A DNA stretch of 18,268 nt from an uncultured Collinsella sp. (GTDB lineage: Bacteria > Actinomycetota > Coriobacteriia > Coriobacteriales > Coriobacteriaceae): positions 1-18,268 of the forward strand of contig CATYJU010000039.1 in the NCBI GenBank assembly GCA_958407995.1, in the 5' to 3' direction. Numbering within the stretch: the stretch's first letter is position 1; each line of letters opens with the position of its first letter. Under the pieces are notes generated by a model. The model did not search any database, had not been told where the DNA came from, and was given only the letters and a program-made list of their open reading frames with translations. Below are positions 6,388-14,286 of the stretch, in pieces. A program made the position numbers and the translations under genes.

Positions 6388-6424
6388 TAAGATTTGGGAT
6401 AAATACTACTGATTATTTTGCCCC
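6388..6424 (+). repeat. Palindromic repeat, copy A (REP-like), overlapping the sufU 3' end
   Basis: The palindrome proper is 6396-6424, with GGGATAAA at one end and TTTTGCCCC at the other. Together with the leading TAAGATTT it matches copy C (11817-11852) at about 31 of 37 positions with one gap, in the same orientation. It supplies the last codons (GQNNQ) and the stop of sufU. It lies 60 bp after the RAYT-like gene. Confidence 0.75.
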
Positions 6425-6840
6425 TCGAGCATGCCGTCGAGGGTGCGCCAGGCGAGCTCGGCGCACTTGACGCGGGCGGGCATGTGCGAGATGTCCTGGA
6501 GCTGGGCGGCCTCGTCCAGGTCTTCCAGGTCCTCCTCGGAGAGCCGCTCGCCGCGGATCATGGCGAGGAAGAGCTCTGCCAAGCGGTGAGCTTCCTCGAC
6601 GGTCTCGCCGGTGATGAGGTCGGCCATGATGTCGGCGCTGGCCTGACTGATGGCGCAGCCGTGGCCGGTAAAGGAGGCCTCCTCGATCACACCGTTCTCG
6701 ACGCGCAGCTGCAAGGTGAGCTCGTCGCCGCAGCTGGGGTTGATGCCGTCGTGCTCGTGCGTGGGGGCATCCATCTCGTACTTGTAGTCGGGGTGCGAGT
6801 TGTGCTCCATAAACGTGGTGGAGGTGTACAGATTACCCAT
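6406..6840 (-). CDS. sufU: SufU: zinc-dependent sulfur-transfer partner of SufS
   Basis: 144 aa, usual length. It has the SufU signature cysteines: C37 in NPSCGDEL with D39, C62 in GHGCAISQASADIM, and C126 in ARVKCAELAW. The family also has the insertion between the second and third cysteine that separates SufU from IscU (here about 95-118, acidic). In Firmicutes and actinobacteria SufU takes persulfide sulfur from SufS and delivers it to SufBCD; Zn is bound by these residues. The ATG at 6840 overlaps the end of sufS by 8 bp with GGAG 8 bases before it. The C-terminal codons and the stop fall inside palindromic repeat copy A, so the tail may differ between strains. Last gene of the suf operon. 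Confidence 0.93.
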   Translation of the reverse strand: MGNLYTSTTFMEHNSHPDYKYEMDAPTHEHDGINPSCGDELTLQLRVENGVIEEASFTGHGCAISQASADIMADLITGETVEEAHRLAELFLAMIRGERLSEEDLEDLDEAAQLQDISHMPARVKCAELAWRTLDGMLEGQNNQ

Positions 6841-8158
6841 TGAACGTGCTCCAAACGTGATGCAGGCCGGCGATGAACTTGTCGATGTCGGCCTTGTCGT
6901 TGTAGAAGGCCACGCTGGCGCGGCAGCAGGCAAGGTTCTCGACGCCCAGCCAGGTGAGCAGCGGCTGCGCGCAGTGGTGGCCGGCGCGGATGCAGACGCC
7001 GTCCATGTCCATGATGCTCGCGACGTCGTGCGGGTGGATGCCCTTGACGTTAAAGCTGACGACGCCGTGGTGGTTGTCCCAATAGATGGAGCCGATGATC
7101 TGGACAAAGTCGAGCTGCATGAGTTCGCCCATCAGGTAGTGGACGAGTGCCTGCTCGCGGGCCTGGATGTTCTCGTAACCCACGGTGTTGACCAGGTAGT
7201 CGAGTGCCGCACCCGTGGCGAAGATGCCGGCGGCGTCCTGCGTGCCGGCCTCGAACTTCTCGGGGACGGGCGCCCAGACGGCGTCCTGCTCGGTGACAGA
7301 GTCGATCATTTCGCCGCCGGTGAGCATGGGCGGCATGGCGTTCAGCAGGTCCATCTTGCCCCACAGCACGCCGATGCCCATGGGGCCCATGGCCTTGTGT
7401 GCGCTAAAGGTAAAGAAGTCGGCTCCCAGGTCGGCCACATCGACCGGCATGTGCGGCAGCGACTGCGCGCCGTCGACGACCAGATAGCCGCCGTACTTGT
7501 GGACGAGCTTGCCGAGGTTCTTGACCGGGTTCTCGACGCCCAGCACGTTAGAAACCTGACCCACGGCCAGAATCTTGGTCTTGGGACCCACCTTGGCAAG
7601 AACCTCCTCGGTGGTGAGCTGGCCGGTCTTGGTGGGGTAGAGGTAGACGAGCTTGGCGCCGGTCTCGCGGCAGACCTGCTGCCACGGGATCAGGTTGGAG
7701 TGGTGCTCCATGATGGTGATGACGACCTCGTCACCAGGCTCGAGCACCGTGGGTGCAAAGCTCTTGGCGATCAGGTTGAGCGACTCGCTCGTGTTGCGGG
7801 TGAAGACGACCTCGTTGGCCTGGGCGGCACCGATGAGGTCGGCAATCTGCTGGCGGACCTTCGCGATGGCCTCGGTGGCCTCGACGGACAGCGAGTACAG
7901 GCCGCGCAGGGGGTTGGCGTTCAAGCGCTGATAGAAGTCACGCTCGGCGTCGAGCACACGGGCAGGGCGCTGCGCGGTGGCGGCACTATCGAGGAAGGCG
8001 ATCTCGGGGTGCTGCTGGAAAAGCGGGAACTGTGCCTTGTAGGGATTGGTCTCGATGTCGACGGTAGGCCAGCCGCGCGAGGCCTCGTCACTGGCGTCGA
8101 GCTCCATAGGCTCCGGTGCGGTACAGGTATCGCATTTAACGTGCTCGGTGTCGATCAT
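6833..8158 (-). CDS. sufS: SufS: PLP-dependent cysteine desulfurase (class V aminotransferase fold)
   Basis: 441 aa. It removes sulfur from L-cysteine to form an enzyme persulfide for Fe-S assembly. PLP sites are visible: T123-S124-E125 (NTSESLN), H152-H153 (EHHSNLIPW), D229 and Q232 (VVDGAQSLPH), and the Schiff-base lysine K255 (FSAHKAMGPMG). The active cysteine C396 lies in RAGHHCAQPLL, the short-loop type of SufS. The N-terminus is about 30-35 residues longer than usual and holds C9-D-T-C12, a CxxC pair; a normal SufS N-terminus begins near residue 35. The start at 8158 is an ATGA overlap with the sufD stop, with GAGGAG upstream, so the extension looks real. Confidence 0.95.
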   Translation of the reverse strand: MIDTEHVKCDTCTAPEPMELDASDEASRGWPTVDIETNPYKAQFPLFQQHPEIAFLDSAATAQRPARVLDAERDFYQRLNANPLRGLYSLSVEATEAIAKVRQQIADLIGAAQANEVVFTRNTSESLNLIAKSFAPTVLEPGDEVVITIMEHHSNLIPWQQVCRETGAKLVYLYPTKTGQLTTEEVLAKVGPKTKILAVGQVSNVLGVENPVKNLGKLVHKYGGYLVVDGAQSLPHMPVDVADLGADFFTFSAHKAMGPMGIGVLWGKMDLLNAMPPMLTGGEMIDSVTEQDAVWAPVPEKFEAGTQDAAGIFATGAALDYLVNTVGYENIQAREQALVHYLMGELMQLDFVQIIGSIYWDNHHGVVSFNVKGIHPHDVASIMDMDGVCIRAGHHCAQPLLTWLGVENLACCRASVAFYNDKADIDKFIAGLHHVWSTFNG

Positions 8159-9426
8159 GCGAGCTCCTCTTCAAAGTTGTCGATCAGGTTGTTGCCCAAG
8201 CGGACGACGGCTGTGCGGGTGCGCTCGTCGGTGGCGGAAAGCGCGGCGTCCTCCAGCTTGGCGCGAATGAACAGGTCCTCGGCGGCGTTTTGGTCAAGGC
8301 CGCGGCAGGCGAGATAGAACAGTTGCTCGTCGCGGACGTGGCCGATCGTGGCGCCGTGGTTGCCGGCGACGTCGTCCTCGTCGCAGAGAATGACGGGAAC
8401 GGTCTTGTTGTCGACGCCCTTGTTGGCCAAAAGCACCGTCTCGCGCTCGGTGCCGGTTGCGCCCTTGCAGCCGTGCACGAGGTCGATGGTGCCACGGTAG
8501 ACCTTCTTGGACGTGCCGGTCAGCACGCCGTTGGCGTCGATCTCGCACTCGGTCTTGCGGCCGCGGTGGCGCAGCTCGTAGTTAAAGTCGCGCACCTGCT
8601 CTCGGGCGCCCAGGTAGTCAGTATCGATGGTGACCTTGGCGGTATCGCCTAGCAGGTCGCCGGCAAGGCCGGTGGCGCTGGCGCCAGCACCCAGGACGGT
8701 GTGCTGCACGTTGACGCGCGCGCCCTCGTCCAGGAACAGGCCGGTGTCGTCGAGCGCGATCCAGCTATCGTCGAGCGTCTGCGTGCAGGTCACGTTGACG
8801 GTGGCGTACTCGTGGGCGCACACGCGTAGCACGGAGCCCACGACACCCTCGCCGGTAGCGGGGGAGTCCAGGGCAATAAGCAGATCGAGCGTTGACTGAG
8901 GACGGGCGACGACGTCGATGGCGGCGATGGCCGCGGCGGCATCGACACCGCTCACGCGCACGGTAACCGTGGCGTGCTTGTATGCGGGTACATCGATGAC
9001 GATGCGCTTGGTAGCGTGCTCGGCCAAGTAGGCGTAGGCAGCCTCACCCATGCCGGTTTCGAAGGCCTCAGCAGGGGAGAGCTCTTCCTCGAGTTTAATG
9101 GCGCCGGCCTGGTAGACGGAGGTTGCGGGCACGTCGAGCTCGGTCTCGGGCGTGATGCGGGCGCGGTCGGCGGCATCGCCGGGCGCGGAGGCGCGGCGCT
9201 CGGGGAAGCGCTCGGCCATGGCGTCCATGGCGGTGTCGAAGGCGTCTGCCACGCCAGTAAACTGCTCTTCCAAGCCCTCAACCTCAATGGTCTCGGCGGG
9301 AGCGGCGGCAAGCTCGTCAGAGAGCTCGAGCTTGGTCTGGTTCATCTTGAGCCAACCCCAAGTGGCAGCCGGCATCGCATTGACCTGCTCAAGGGTGGTA
9401 GCAGCGGTGTTCGTGGTCTGTTCCAT
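8155..9426 (-). CDS. sufD: SufD: Fe-S assembly scaffold subunit
   Basis: 423 aa, usual length. SufD forms the SufBC2D complex with SufB and SufC. The parallel beta-helix core occupies about 140-370 and is followed by the conserved C-terminal block NHGATIGHVRDEQLFYLACRGL (356-377), in which H357 matches the functional histidine of E. coli SufD. The N-terminal 100 residues are weakly conserved and rich in Ala and Glu. Translation is coupled: its ATG overlaps the sufB TAA by one base (TAATG). The sufS start overlaps its own stop. Confidence 0.93.
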   Translation of the reverse strand: MEQTTNTAATTLEQVNAMPAATWGWLKMNQTKLELSDELAAAPAETIEVEGLEEQFTGVADAFDTAMDAMAERFPERRASAPGDAADRARITPETELDVPATSVYQAGAIKLEEELSPAEAFETGMGEAAYAYLAEHATKRIVIDVPAYKHATVTVRVSGVDAAAAIAAIDVVARPQSTLDLLIALDSPATGEGVVGSVLRVCAHEYATVNVTCTQTLDDSWIALDDTGLFLDEGARVNVQHTVLGAGASATGLAGDLLGDTAKVTIDTDYLGAREQVRDFNYELRHRGRKTECEIDANGVLTGTSKKVYRGTIDLVHGCKGATGTERETVLLANKGVDNKTVPVILCDEDDVAGNHGATIGHVRDEQLFYLACRGLDQNAAEDLFIRAKLEDAALSATDERTRTAVVRLGNNLIDNFEEELA

Positions 9427-10838
9427 TATCCGATCGCTCCTTCCATCTCGAGCTTGATCAGGTTGTTCATCTCGACGGCGTACTCAAGCGGTAGCTCCTT
9501 GGAGACCGGGTTGGCAAAGCCGTTGACGATCATGGTGCGAGCCTCTTCCTCCGGGATACCGCGGCTCATCAGGTAGAATACCTTGTCGTCGCCGATACGT
9601 CCGATGGTGGCCTCGTGGCCGATGTCGACGTTCTTGGCGCGGATGTCCATGGCCGGGATGGTGTCGGAGCGGCTCTGGTCGTCGAGCATCAGTGACTGGC
9701 AGCTCACGGTTGCCTTGGAGCCCTCGGCCTTGGGCGTGGCAACGATAGAGCTGCGGAACGTCTGGATGCCGCCGCTCTTGGAGATGCCCTTGGTCTCGAC
9801 GGTTGCCGAGGTCTCGGGCGCGTTGAGCACGACCTTGCAGCCGGTGTCGAGGTTCTGCCCGGCGCCGGCAAAGGTGATGCCGGTAAAGCTCGAGCGGGCG
9901 CGACGGCCGTTGAGCACGCTCATGGGGTAGAGGTAGCCCACGTGGCTACCGAAGGAGCCGCTGATCCACTCGATGTCGCCGTCCTCGTCCACGCGCGCAC
10001 GCTTGGTGTTGAGGTTGTACATGTTCTTGGACCAGTTCTCGATGGTCGAGTAGCGCAGGTGCGCACGCTTGCCCACAAAGAGCTCGACGGCGCCGGCGTG
10101 GAGGTTGGCTACGTTGTACTTGGGCGCGGAGCAACCCTCAATGAAGTGCAGGTCGGCGTCGTCCTCGACGATGATGAGCGTGTGCTCAAACTGGCCGGCG
10201 CCCTTGGCGTTAAGACGGAAGTAGCTCTGCAGCGGGAAGTCGAGCTTGGTGCCCTTGGGCACGTAGACAAACGAGCCGCCCGACCATACGGCGCCGTGCA
10301 GGGCCGCAAACTTGTGGTCGGTGGGCGGGATGAGCGTCATAAACTTCTCGTGGATGAGCGGTTCCCACTGCGGGTCGTGCAGGGCCTCCTCGATGCCGGA
10401 GTAGACGATACCCATCTTAGACGCTGTGTCCTGCATGTTGTGGTAGACGAGCTCGGAGTCGTACTGCGCGCCGACGCCTGCCAGATAGCTGCGCTCGGCC
10501 TCGGGGATGCCCAGGCGCTCAAAGGTGCTCTTGATGTCGTCGGGCACCGACTCCCAGTCGTGCTTTTGGTCGGTGTTGGGCTTGACATAGGTGACGATGT
10601 TATCCATGTCCAGGCCCTCGATGGAGGGGCCCCACGTCGGGTCGGGAAAACGATTAAAGATCTCGAGGGACTTTAAGCGCAGGTCGAGCATCCACTGCGG
10701 CTCGTCCTTCTTGGCGCTGATCTCGCGCACGATGTCGGGCGTGATGCCGGCGTCGAGGCGCTCAAATCCCTCCTCGCCATAGGTGAAGTCGTAGAGGCTG
10801 CGGTCGATGTCCGCGACCTCGGTGCGGTTCTTGGTCAT
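9426..10838 (-). CDS. sufB: SufB: Fe-S assembly scaffold subunit
   Basis: 470 aa, usual length. Conserved marks of SufB include WGPSIEGLDMDNIVTYVKP (69-87), the SGGSFVYVPKGTKLDFPLQ stretch (186-204), FIEGCSAPKYN with C236 (counterpart of the sulfur-accepting Cys254 of E. coli), SCQSLMLDDQSRSDTIP with C380 (counterpart of Cys405, the proposed cluster ligand) and HEATIGRIGDDKVFYLMSRG from H408. It assembles clusters with SufC and SufD. It follows sufC by 12 bp. The ribosome site AGGGG is modest. Confidence 0.96.
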   Translation of the reverse strand: MTKNRTEVADIDRSLYDFTYGEEGFERLDAGITPDIVREISAKKDEPQWMLDLRLKSLEIFNRFPDPTWGPSIEGLDMDNIVTYVKPNTDQKHDWESVPDDIKSTFERLGIPEAERSYLAGVGAQYDSELVYHNMQDTASKMGIVYSGIEEALHDPQWEPLIHEKFMTLIPPTDHKFAALHGAVWSGGSFVYVPKGTKLDFPLQSYFRLNAKGAGQFEHTLIIVEDDADLHFIEGCSAPKYNVANLHAGAVELFVGKRAHLRYSTIENWSKNMYNLNTKRARVDEDGDIEWISGSFGSHVGYLYPMSVLNGRRARSSFTGITFAGAGQNLDTGCKVVLNAPETSATVETKGISKSGGIQTFRSSIVATPKAEGSKATVSCQSLMLDDQSRSDTIPAMDIRAKNVDIGHEATIGRIGDDKVFYLMSRGIPEEEARTMIVNGFANPVSKELPLEYAVEMNNLIKLEMEGAIG

Positions 10839-10850
10839 TGCGTCGCCCCT

Positions 10851-11651
10851 TTACGCCTGCTGCTCGGCAGCGGCGGCCTCGGCCTGGGCGCGCTGCTCGG
10901 CGGCCTCGCGCTCGAAGGTCTCAAAGCCGTTCTTGTCGATCCAGGGGATCAGCGAGGCGTCGTCCTCGCGCACGATGTGGCCCTTGACCATAACGTGGAC
11001 GCGGTCGACATCCAGGTGCTCCAGGATGCGCGTGTTGTGCGTGATGATGAGCATGGAGCCGTCGCAGCTCTTGCGGTAGGCGTCCATGCCATGACTGACG
11101 GTGGAAAGGGCGTCGACGTCCAGGCCGGAGTCAGTCTCGTCCAGGATGGCGAGCTTGGGCTGCAGCAGCAGAAGCTGGAGCATCTCGACCTTCTTTTTCT
11201 CGCCGCCCGAGAAACCCACGCCCAGCTCGCGGTTGAGGTAGGCGGTATCCATGTTGAGCTCGGCCGCGAGCTCCTTCACGCGGCGGCGGAACTCCTTGCC
11301 CTTCATCTCCAGGCCGGGGCGGCCGGCGATGCTGGCGCGCAAAAAGCTCGACAGTGGCACGCCCGGAATCTCGACCGGGGCCTGGAAGCTCAGGAACAGG
11401 CCGGCGCGCGAACGCTTGTCGGTGGTGAGCTCGGTGATGTCCTGGCCGTCAAAGACGATGCGGCCGTCGTTGACCGTGTAGACGGGGTCGCCCATGACCA
11501 GGTGGCCGAGGGTGGACTTGCCGGCGCCGTTGGGTCCCATCAGCACGTGGGTCTCGCCGGCGGCGACGTTGAGGTTGACGTTGTGGAGGATGGTCTTCTC
11601 GTCCACGGAGGCGGTCAGACCTTCGATGGAAAGCAGCGGATTTGCGCTCAT
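10851..11651 (-). CDS. sufC: SufC: Fe-S assembly ATPase (ABC type)
   Basis: 266 aa. Walker A is GPNGAGKST (39-47), the Q-loop Gln is Q90, the ABC signature FSGGEKKK runs from 147, Walker B is LAILDETDSGLD (168-179) and the switch His is H205 (IITHNTRIL). It drives conformational change in SufBC2D. The C-terminus carries an Ala/Glu/Gln-rich tail (about 248-266) beyond the normal end. The start at 11651 has AGAGGG about 5 bases upstream. An ATG 30 bp earlier adds ten residues not typical of SufC and would sit on the direct repeat. First gene of the suf operon. Confidence 0.95.
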   Translation of the reverse strand: MSANPLLSIEGLTASVDEKTILHNVNLNVAAGETHVLMGPNGAGKSTLGHLVMGDPVYTVNDGRIVFDGQDITELTTDKRSRAGLFLSFQAPVEIPGVPLSSFLRASIAGRPGLEMKGKEFRRRVKELAAELNMDTAYLNRELGVGFSGGEKKKVEMLQLLLLQPKLAILDETDSGLDVDALSTVSHGMDAYRKSCDGSMLIITHNTRILEHLDVDRVHVMVKGHIVREDDASLIPWIDKNGFETFEREAAEQRAQAEAAAAEQQA

Positions 11652-11670
11652 GCTGTCCCTCTCTGTATAT

Positions 11671-11690
11671 GGTGTACTCATAGGTGTACT
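11671..11690. promoter_or_regulatory. Direct repeat GGTGTACT x2 in the sufC leader
   Basis: GGTGTACT at 11671-11678 and 11683-11690, with a 12-bp period, lies between the predicted suf -10 box and the sufC start. It is a candidate regulator site, possibly for the divergent Rrf2 protein. It does not match the E. coli IscR consensus. Confidence 0.3.
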
Positions 11691-11715
11691 AAACCCTAGG
11701 AATCTTCTCGGAATA

Positions 11716-11743
11716 AAGTTACTATGGGTTCGGCGTTAGTCAA
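11716..11743 (-). promoter_or_regulatory. Candidate promoter of the suf operon
   Basis: On the minus strand a TTGACT -35 box (11738-11743) and a TAACTT -10 box (11716-11721) are separated by 16 bp. Predicted transcription would begin about 58 nt before the sufC ATG. The -35 box is good, the -10 weak. Confidence 0.45.
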
Positions 11744-11780
11744 GGGAAAACCCGACTAATCCACTCGACTTTTTAGATGT

Positions 11781-11809
11781 GGGACATAATAATCAGGTTT
11801 GTTTGCCCC
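11781..11809 (-). repeat. Palindromic repeat, copy B (REP-like)
   Basis: 29 bp from GGGACATA to TTTGCCCC, an imperfect palindrome. In the orientation given it is inverted relative to copies A and C. It shares the run AATAATCAG with the reverse complement of copy A (21 of 29 positions match). With copy C, 15 bp away, it forms a head-to-head pair like a BIME. Confidence 0.65.
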
Positions 11810-11816
11810 GCGTGCA

Positions 11817-11852
11817 TAAGATTTGGGACAAACACTCCTGGTATTTTGTCCC
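11817..11852 (+). repeat. Palindromic repeat, copy C (REP-like), just upstream of the Rrf2 gene
   Basis: The palindrome proper is 11825-11852 (TGGGACAAA ... TTTTGTCCCA), the most symmetric of the three. It ends 21 bp before the Rrf2 start codon, so it lies in the promoter or leader of that gene and could affect its expression. Confidence 0.75.
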
Positions 11853-11873
11853 AGCAACGATGGGAGGGTAGGT

Positions 11874-12305
11874 ATGCTCATTTCTTCCAAGGGCCGCTAT
11901 GCCCTCCGGCTGATAATCTATATCGCGGCGCTCGGCGACGCCGAGGGCAAGATTGCCCTGCGCGAGGTTGCCGACCGCGAGCATATCTCGCAAAAGTATT
12001 TGGAGCAGCTGGTTCGTCCGCTTATGAAGGCTGGCCTGCTTAAGAGCGTGCGCGGCAAGGGCGGCGGCTACATGATGGCCAAGGATCCCTCCGAGGTACG
12101 TGCGGGTGACATCCTGCGCGCCGTCGAGGGCAGCACGGCGCCCGTGGCGTGCGACGGCATCGACAACAGCTGCACCCGCAGCGATTTGTGCTCGACCGTC
12201 AAGTTCTGGCGCGGCCTGGACGACGTGATCGAAAAGTACGTCGACGGCGTGACGTTGGCCGACCTGGCCGCCGTCCCCGAGATTAACTTCGACATCAAAC
12301 TGTAG
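11874..12305 (+). CDS. Rrf2 family transcriptional regulator, IscR-like, probable regulator of suf
   Basis: 143 aa. It begins MLISSKGRYALRL, the typical Rrf2 start, with a winged-helix domain (about 1-65; recognition part HISQKYLEQLVRPLMKAGLLKS) and the wing RGKGGGYMMAK (60-70). Three cysteines, C93, C100 and C106 (spacing X6, X5), sit where IscR binds its [2Fe-2S] cluster; E. coli IscR has X5, X5. It probably senses Fe-S status and controls the divergent sufCBDSU operon, with which it shares 222 bp. The start at 11874 has GGGAGGG 5 bases upstream. An upstream in-frame ATG at 11823 lies within the palindrome and would add 17 atypical residues. Confidence 0.9.
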   Translation: MLISSKGRYALRLIIYIAALGDAEGKIALREVADREHISQKYLEQLVRPLMKAGLLKSVRGKGGGYMMAKDPSEVRAGDILRAVEGSTAPVACDGIDNSCTRSDLCSTVKFWRGLDDVIEKYVDGVTLADLAAVPEINFDIKL

Positions 12306-12358
12306 GTTGAGCGCAATTCTTTAAGATTTCGCGGAGGGTTGTTGCCGTTTACCGAGGG

Positions 12359-12374
12359 GTTGTTGTGCAACAAC
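12359..12374. promoter_or_regulatory. Perfect short palindrome upstream of the wall-anchored protein gene
   Basis: GTTGTTGTGCAACAAC is a 7+7 inverted repeat around a TG centre, 69 bp before the start codon. It could be an operator or part of a weak hairpin. No downstream T-run supports a terminator for the Rrf2 gene. I could not assign a clear promoter in this 138-bp gap. Confidence 0.35.
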
Positions 12375-12443
12375 GGCCGAGCTGCAATACTAATTCTATC
12401 TTTGCAAACTGCACTTTAACTACACCAATGCAGGGAGGATCTT

Positions 12444-14219
12444 ATGCAGCCCAAGCATTCTGCTATTGTCGCGGGCCTGACGCTGGCGCTTTCGTTTGGC
12501 GCCGTTTCCGCGCCGGCACCCGCCGCTGCCGAGGAGCCCACGCCGGGCGTTGCCTCGGATGCCACCGATATCGATAAGGGCCTTTACACCCAACAGTCCT
12601 TCTCGGGTGTGTTGAGGTCGGTTCAGGGCGTTTCGTTTGTCAACGTGACTCCCGAGATGAAGTACTTCACCAAATATGAGAGTCATGGTAACTACAACCA
12701 GGGATTTTCGTATGGTGACGGCTATAACGCACTGGGTTACTATCAGTTTGATCGCCGCTGGTCGCTCATTCCGTTTATGAAGCAGGTTTACAACTACGAT
12801 TCTGCCAAGTACAGCATGCTCAAGGATGCGATTGATCGCGGCAGCGAGATTTCCAACACGAGCAATGCCATGTACGAGAACGGCCAGCTCACCGAGCTGG
12901 GCCGTATCGCGCAGGAGGCTTTCCAGGGTGCTTACAACACCGATCCTGTTGAGTTCTCTGCACTTCAAGATGCCTATGCGTACAACTCGTACTATGCGGT
13001 GACCGAGGCGTGGCTCAAGAGCGGCCTAGGCATTGATATTTCTGGCCGCGCCGACTGCGTTAAGGGCATGGTGTGGAGCATCACCAACATGTGCGGCACT
13101 GGTGGCTGCAGGGACTTTTTCCGCTGGGCGAATCTTTCCAACGATATGTCCGACCGCGAGTTTGTGACGGCGCTCTCCAATAGCGTGGTCAACAATGTCG
13201 CCACCAAGTTTTCAAGTCAGCCCCAGTATCATGAGGGCTGGAAGAATCGTTATAAGAATGAGCTGAAGGACTGCTTGGCTTATATCGCCGAGGACGAGGC
13301 CGCTGCGACGCCCGTGCAGCCCGAGCCTACGCCGGCGCCCTCGCCGACACCTGATTCGAATGACGACTCGAGTGACGATGTCAACGATGACAGGATGGAT
13401 GCGCCCTCGACCGATGCTGACGGTAATGGCTCTGCTGGTGGCACTACCAACGACGGCTCTACCTCGAACGGCTCCGATTCGAACGGCTCTGCTGCGGGCG
13501 ATTCGTCTTCAAGCTCTGCCGGCAATACGGACAGCGCCGCCTCTGGTTCGACCGGCGCTGACACCTCTAACTCATCTACCGGCTCGAGCGATTCGTCCGT
13601 TGACACCGGCTCTAACAACGGCTCCGGCTCTGACACGACCCCTGATTCCGATGCTTCCAAGGACGACTCGAATAAGGCGCCGGACGCTCCCGTTGCTTCG
13701 CCGGACAAGAAGCCTTCTTTCTCCGAGCAGCTTGGTTCTACGCTGGGTTCTTCGCTGATGGCTGGCGTCAATAATGGCTCGACCCAGAACAAGGACAACT
13801 CTGATCAGGTTTCCACGGAAAAGACCGAAGCCGCAAAGGGCGACTCCAAGGACAAGGCTTCCGAGAAGACCGAATCCGATAAGGGTTCTAGCTCTGAGGA
13901 GAAGAACGAGAAGTCCGCTCAGAAGAAGGACGAGAGCAAGACCGAGGGCGAAAAGAAACAGTCCGAAGACGACGACAAGAGCGGTGCTGACAACCAGGTC
14001 CAGGAGCAAAATGACTCCAAAACGGTGACCACTACGACCACGACGACTACAACTACCAAGTCATCTGGCGGCAACATGCCCAAGACGGGCGATCTGATTG
14101 TGATGGCGAGCCTTGCCAGTGCAAGCTTGGCCACACTGGGCGCTACGTCTATCGTAAGTGGTAAGCATAAGCTCGATCAGCAGAAGAAAGCTTCTGGGGA
14201 GGACAGCTCGGAGGAGTAG
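12444..14219 (+). CDS. Secreted, sortase-anchored protein with lysozyme/transglycosylase-like domain and low-complexity stalk
   Basis: 591 aa. The signal peptide is about 1-29 (hydrophobic 8-22, AxA-type end APAAA). The N-terminal domain (about 65-285) contains KYESHGNYNQ from K77 and GDGYNALGYYQFDRRW (91-106). The Glu-Ser with a following GYYQ recalls the catalytic Glu and GLFQ motif of SLT/lysozyme-fold enzymes, with E79 as candidate acid; cysteines 205, 217, 222 and 277 could form disulfides. Then come Pro-rich (290-303), Ser/Asp/Gly/Asn-rich (304-411) and Lys/Glu/Ser-rich (455-528) stalks and a run of Thr (529-538). The C-terminal sorting signal is MPKTG (545-549), a variant of LPXTG, with a hydrophobic segment (551-571) and KHK; an acidic tail follows. 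It is likely a peptidoglycan-active surface protein; the activity is inferred. RBS GGGAGG. Confidence 0.75.
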   Translation: MQPKHSAIVAGLTLALSFGAVSAPAPAAAEEPTPGVASDATDIDKGLYTQQSFSGVLRSVQGVSFVNVTPEMKYFTKYESHGNYNQGFSYGDGYNALGYYQFDRRWSLIPFMKQVYNYDSAKYSMLKDAIDRGSEISNTSNAMYENGQLTELGRIAQEAFQGAYNTDPVEFSALQDAYAYNSYYAVTEAWLKSGLGIDISGRADCVKGMVWSITNMCGTGGCRDFFRWANLSNDMSDREFVTALSNSVVNNVATKFSSQPQYHEGWKNRYKNELKDCLAYIAEDEAAATPVQPEPTPAPSPTPDSNDDSSDDVNDDRMDAPSTDADGNGSAGGTTNDGSTSNGSDSNGSAAGDSSSSSAGNTDSAASGSTGADTSNSSTGSSDSSVDTGSNNGSGSDTTPDSDASKDDSNKAPDAPVASPDKKPSFSEQLGSTLGSSLMAGVNNGSTQNKDNSDQVSTEKTEAAKGDSKDKASEKTESDKGSSSEEKNEKSAQKKDESKTEGEKKQSEDDDKSGADNQVQEQNDSKTVTTTTTTTTTTKSSGGNMPKTGDLIVMASLASASLATLGATSIVSGKHKLDQQKKASGEDSSEE

Positions 14220-14251
14220 CCTCTCGGTTGCTAGATAACTAAAGAGTTGGG

Positions 14252-14286
14252 ACGGGGTCCGGTGCGAATGCATCGGGCCCCGTTTT
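14252..14286 (+). terminator. Terminator of the wall-anchored protein gene
   Basis: A 14-bp stem with a few G-U or mismatch positions (14252-14265 with 14270-14283) and a GAAT loop is followed by a TTTT run. It lies 32 bp after the stop codon. Confidence 0.85.

Noticed and set aside
6800..8317. Long plus-strand open frame opposite sufS
   Set aside because: It is antisense to sufS with its conserved active-site motifs. Composition and lack of a ribosome site mark it as a shadow.
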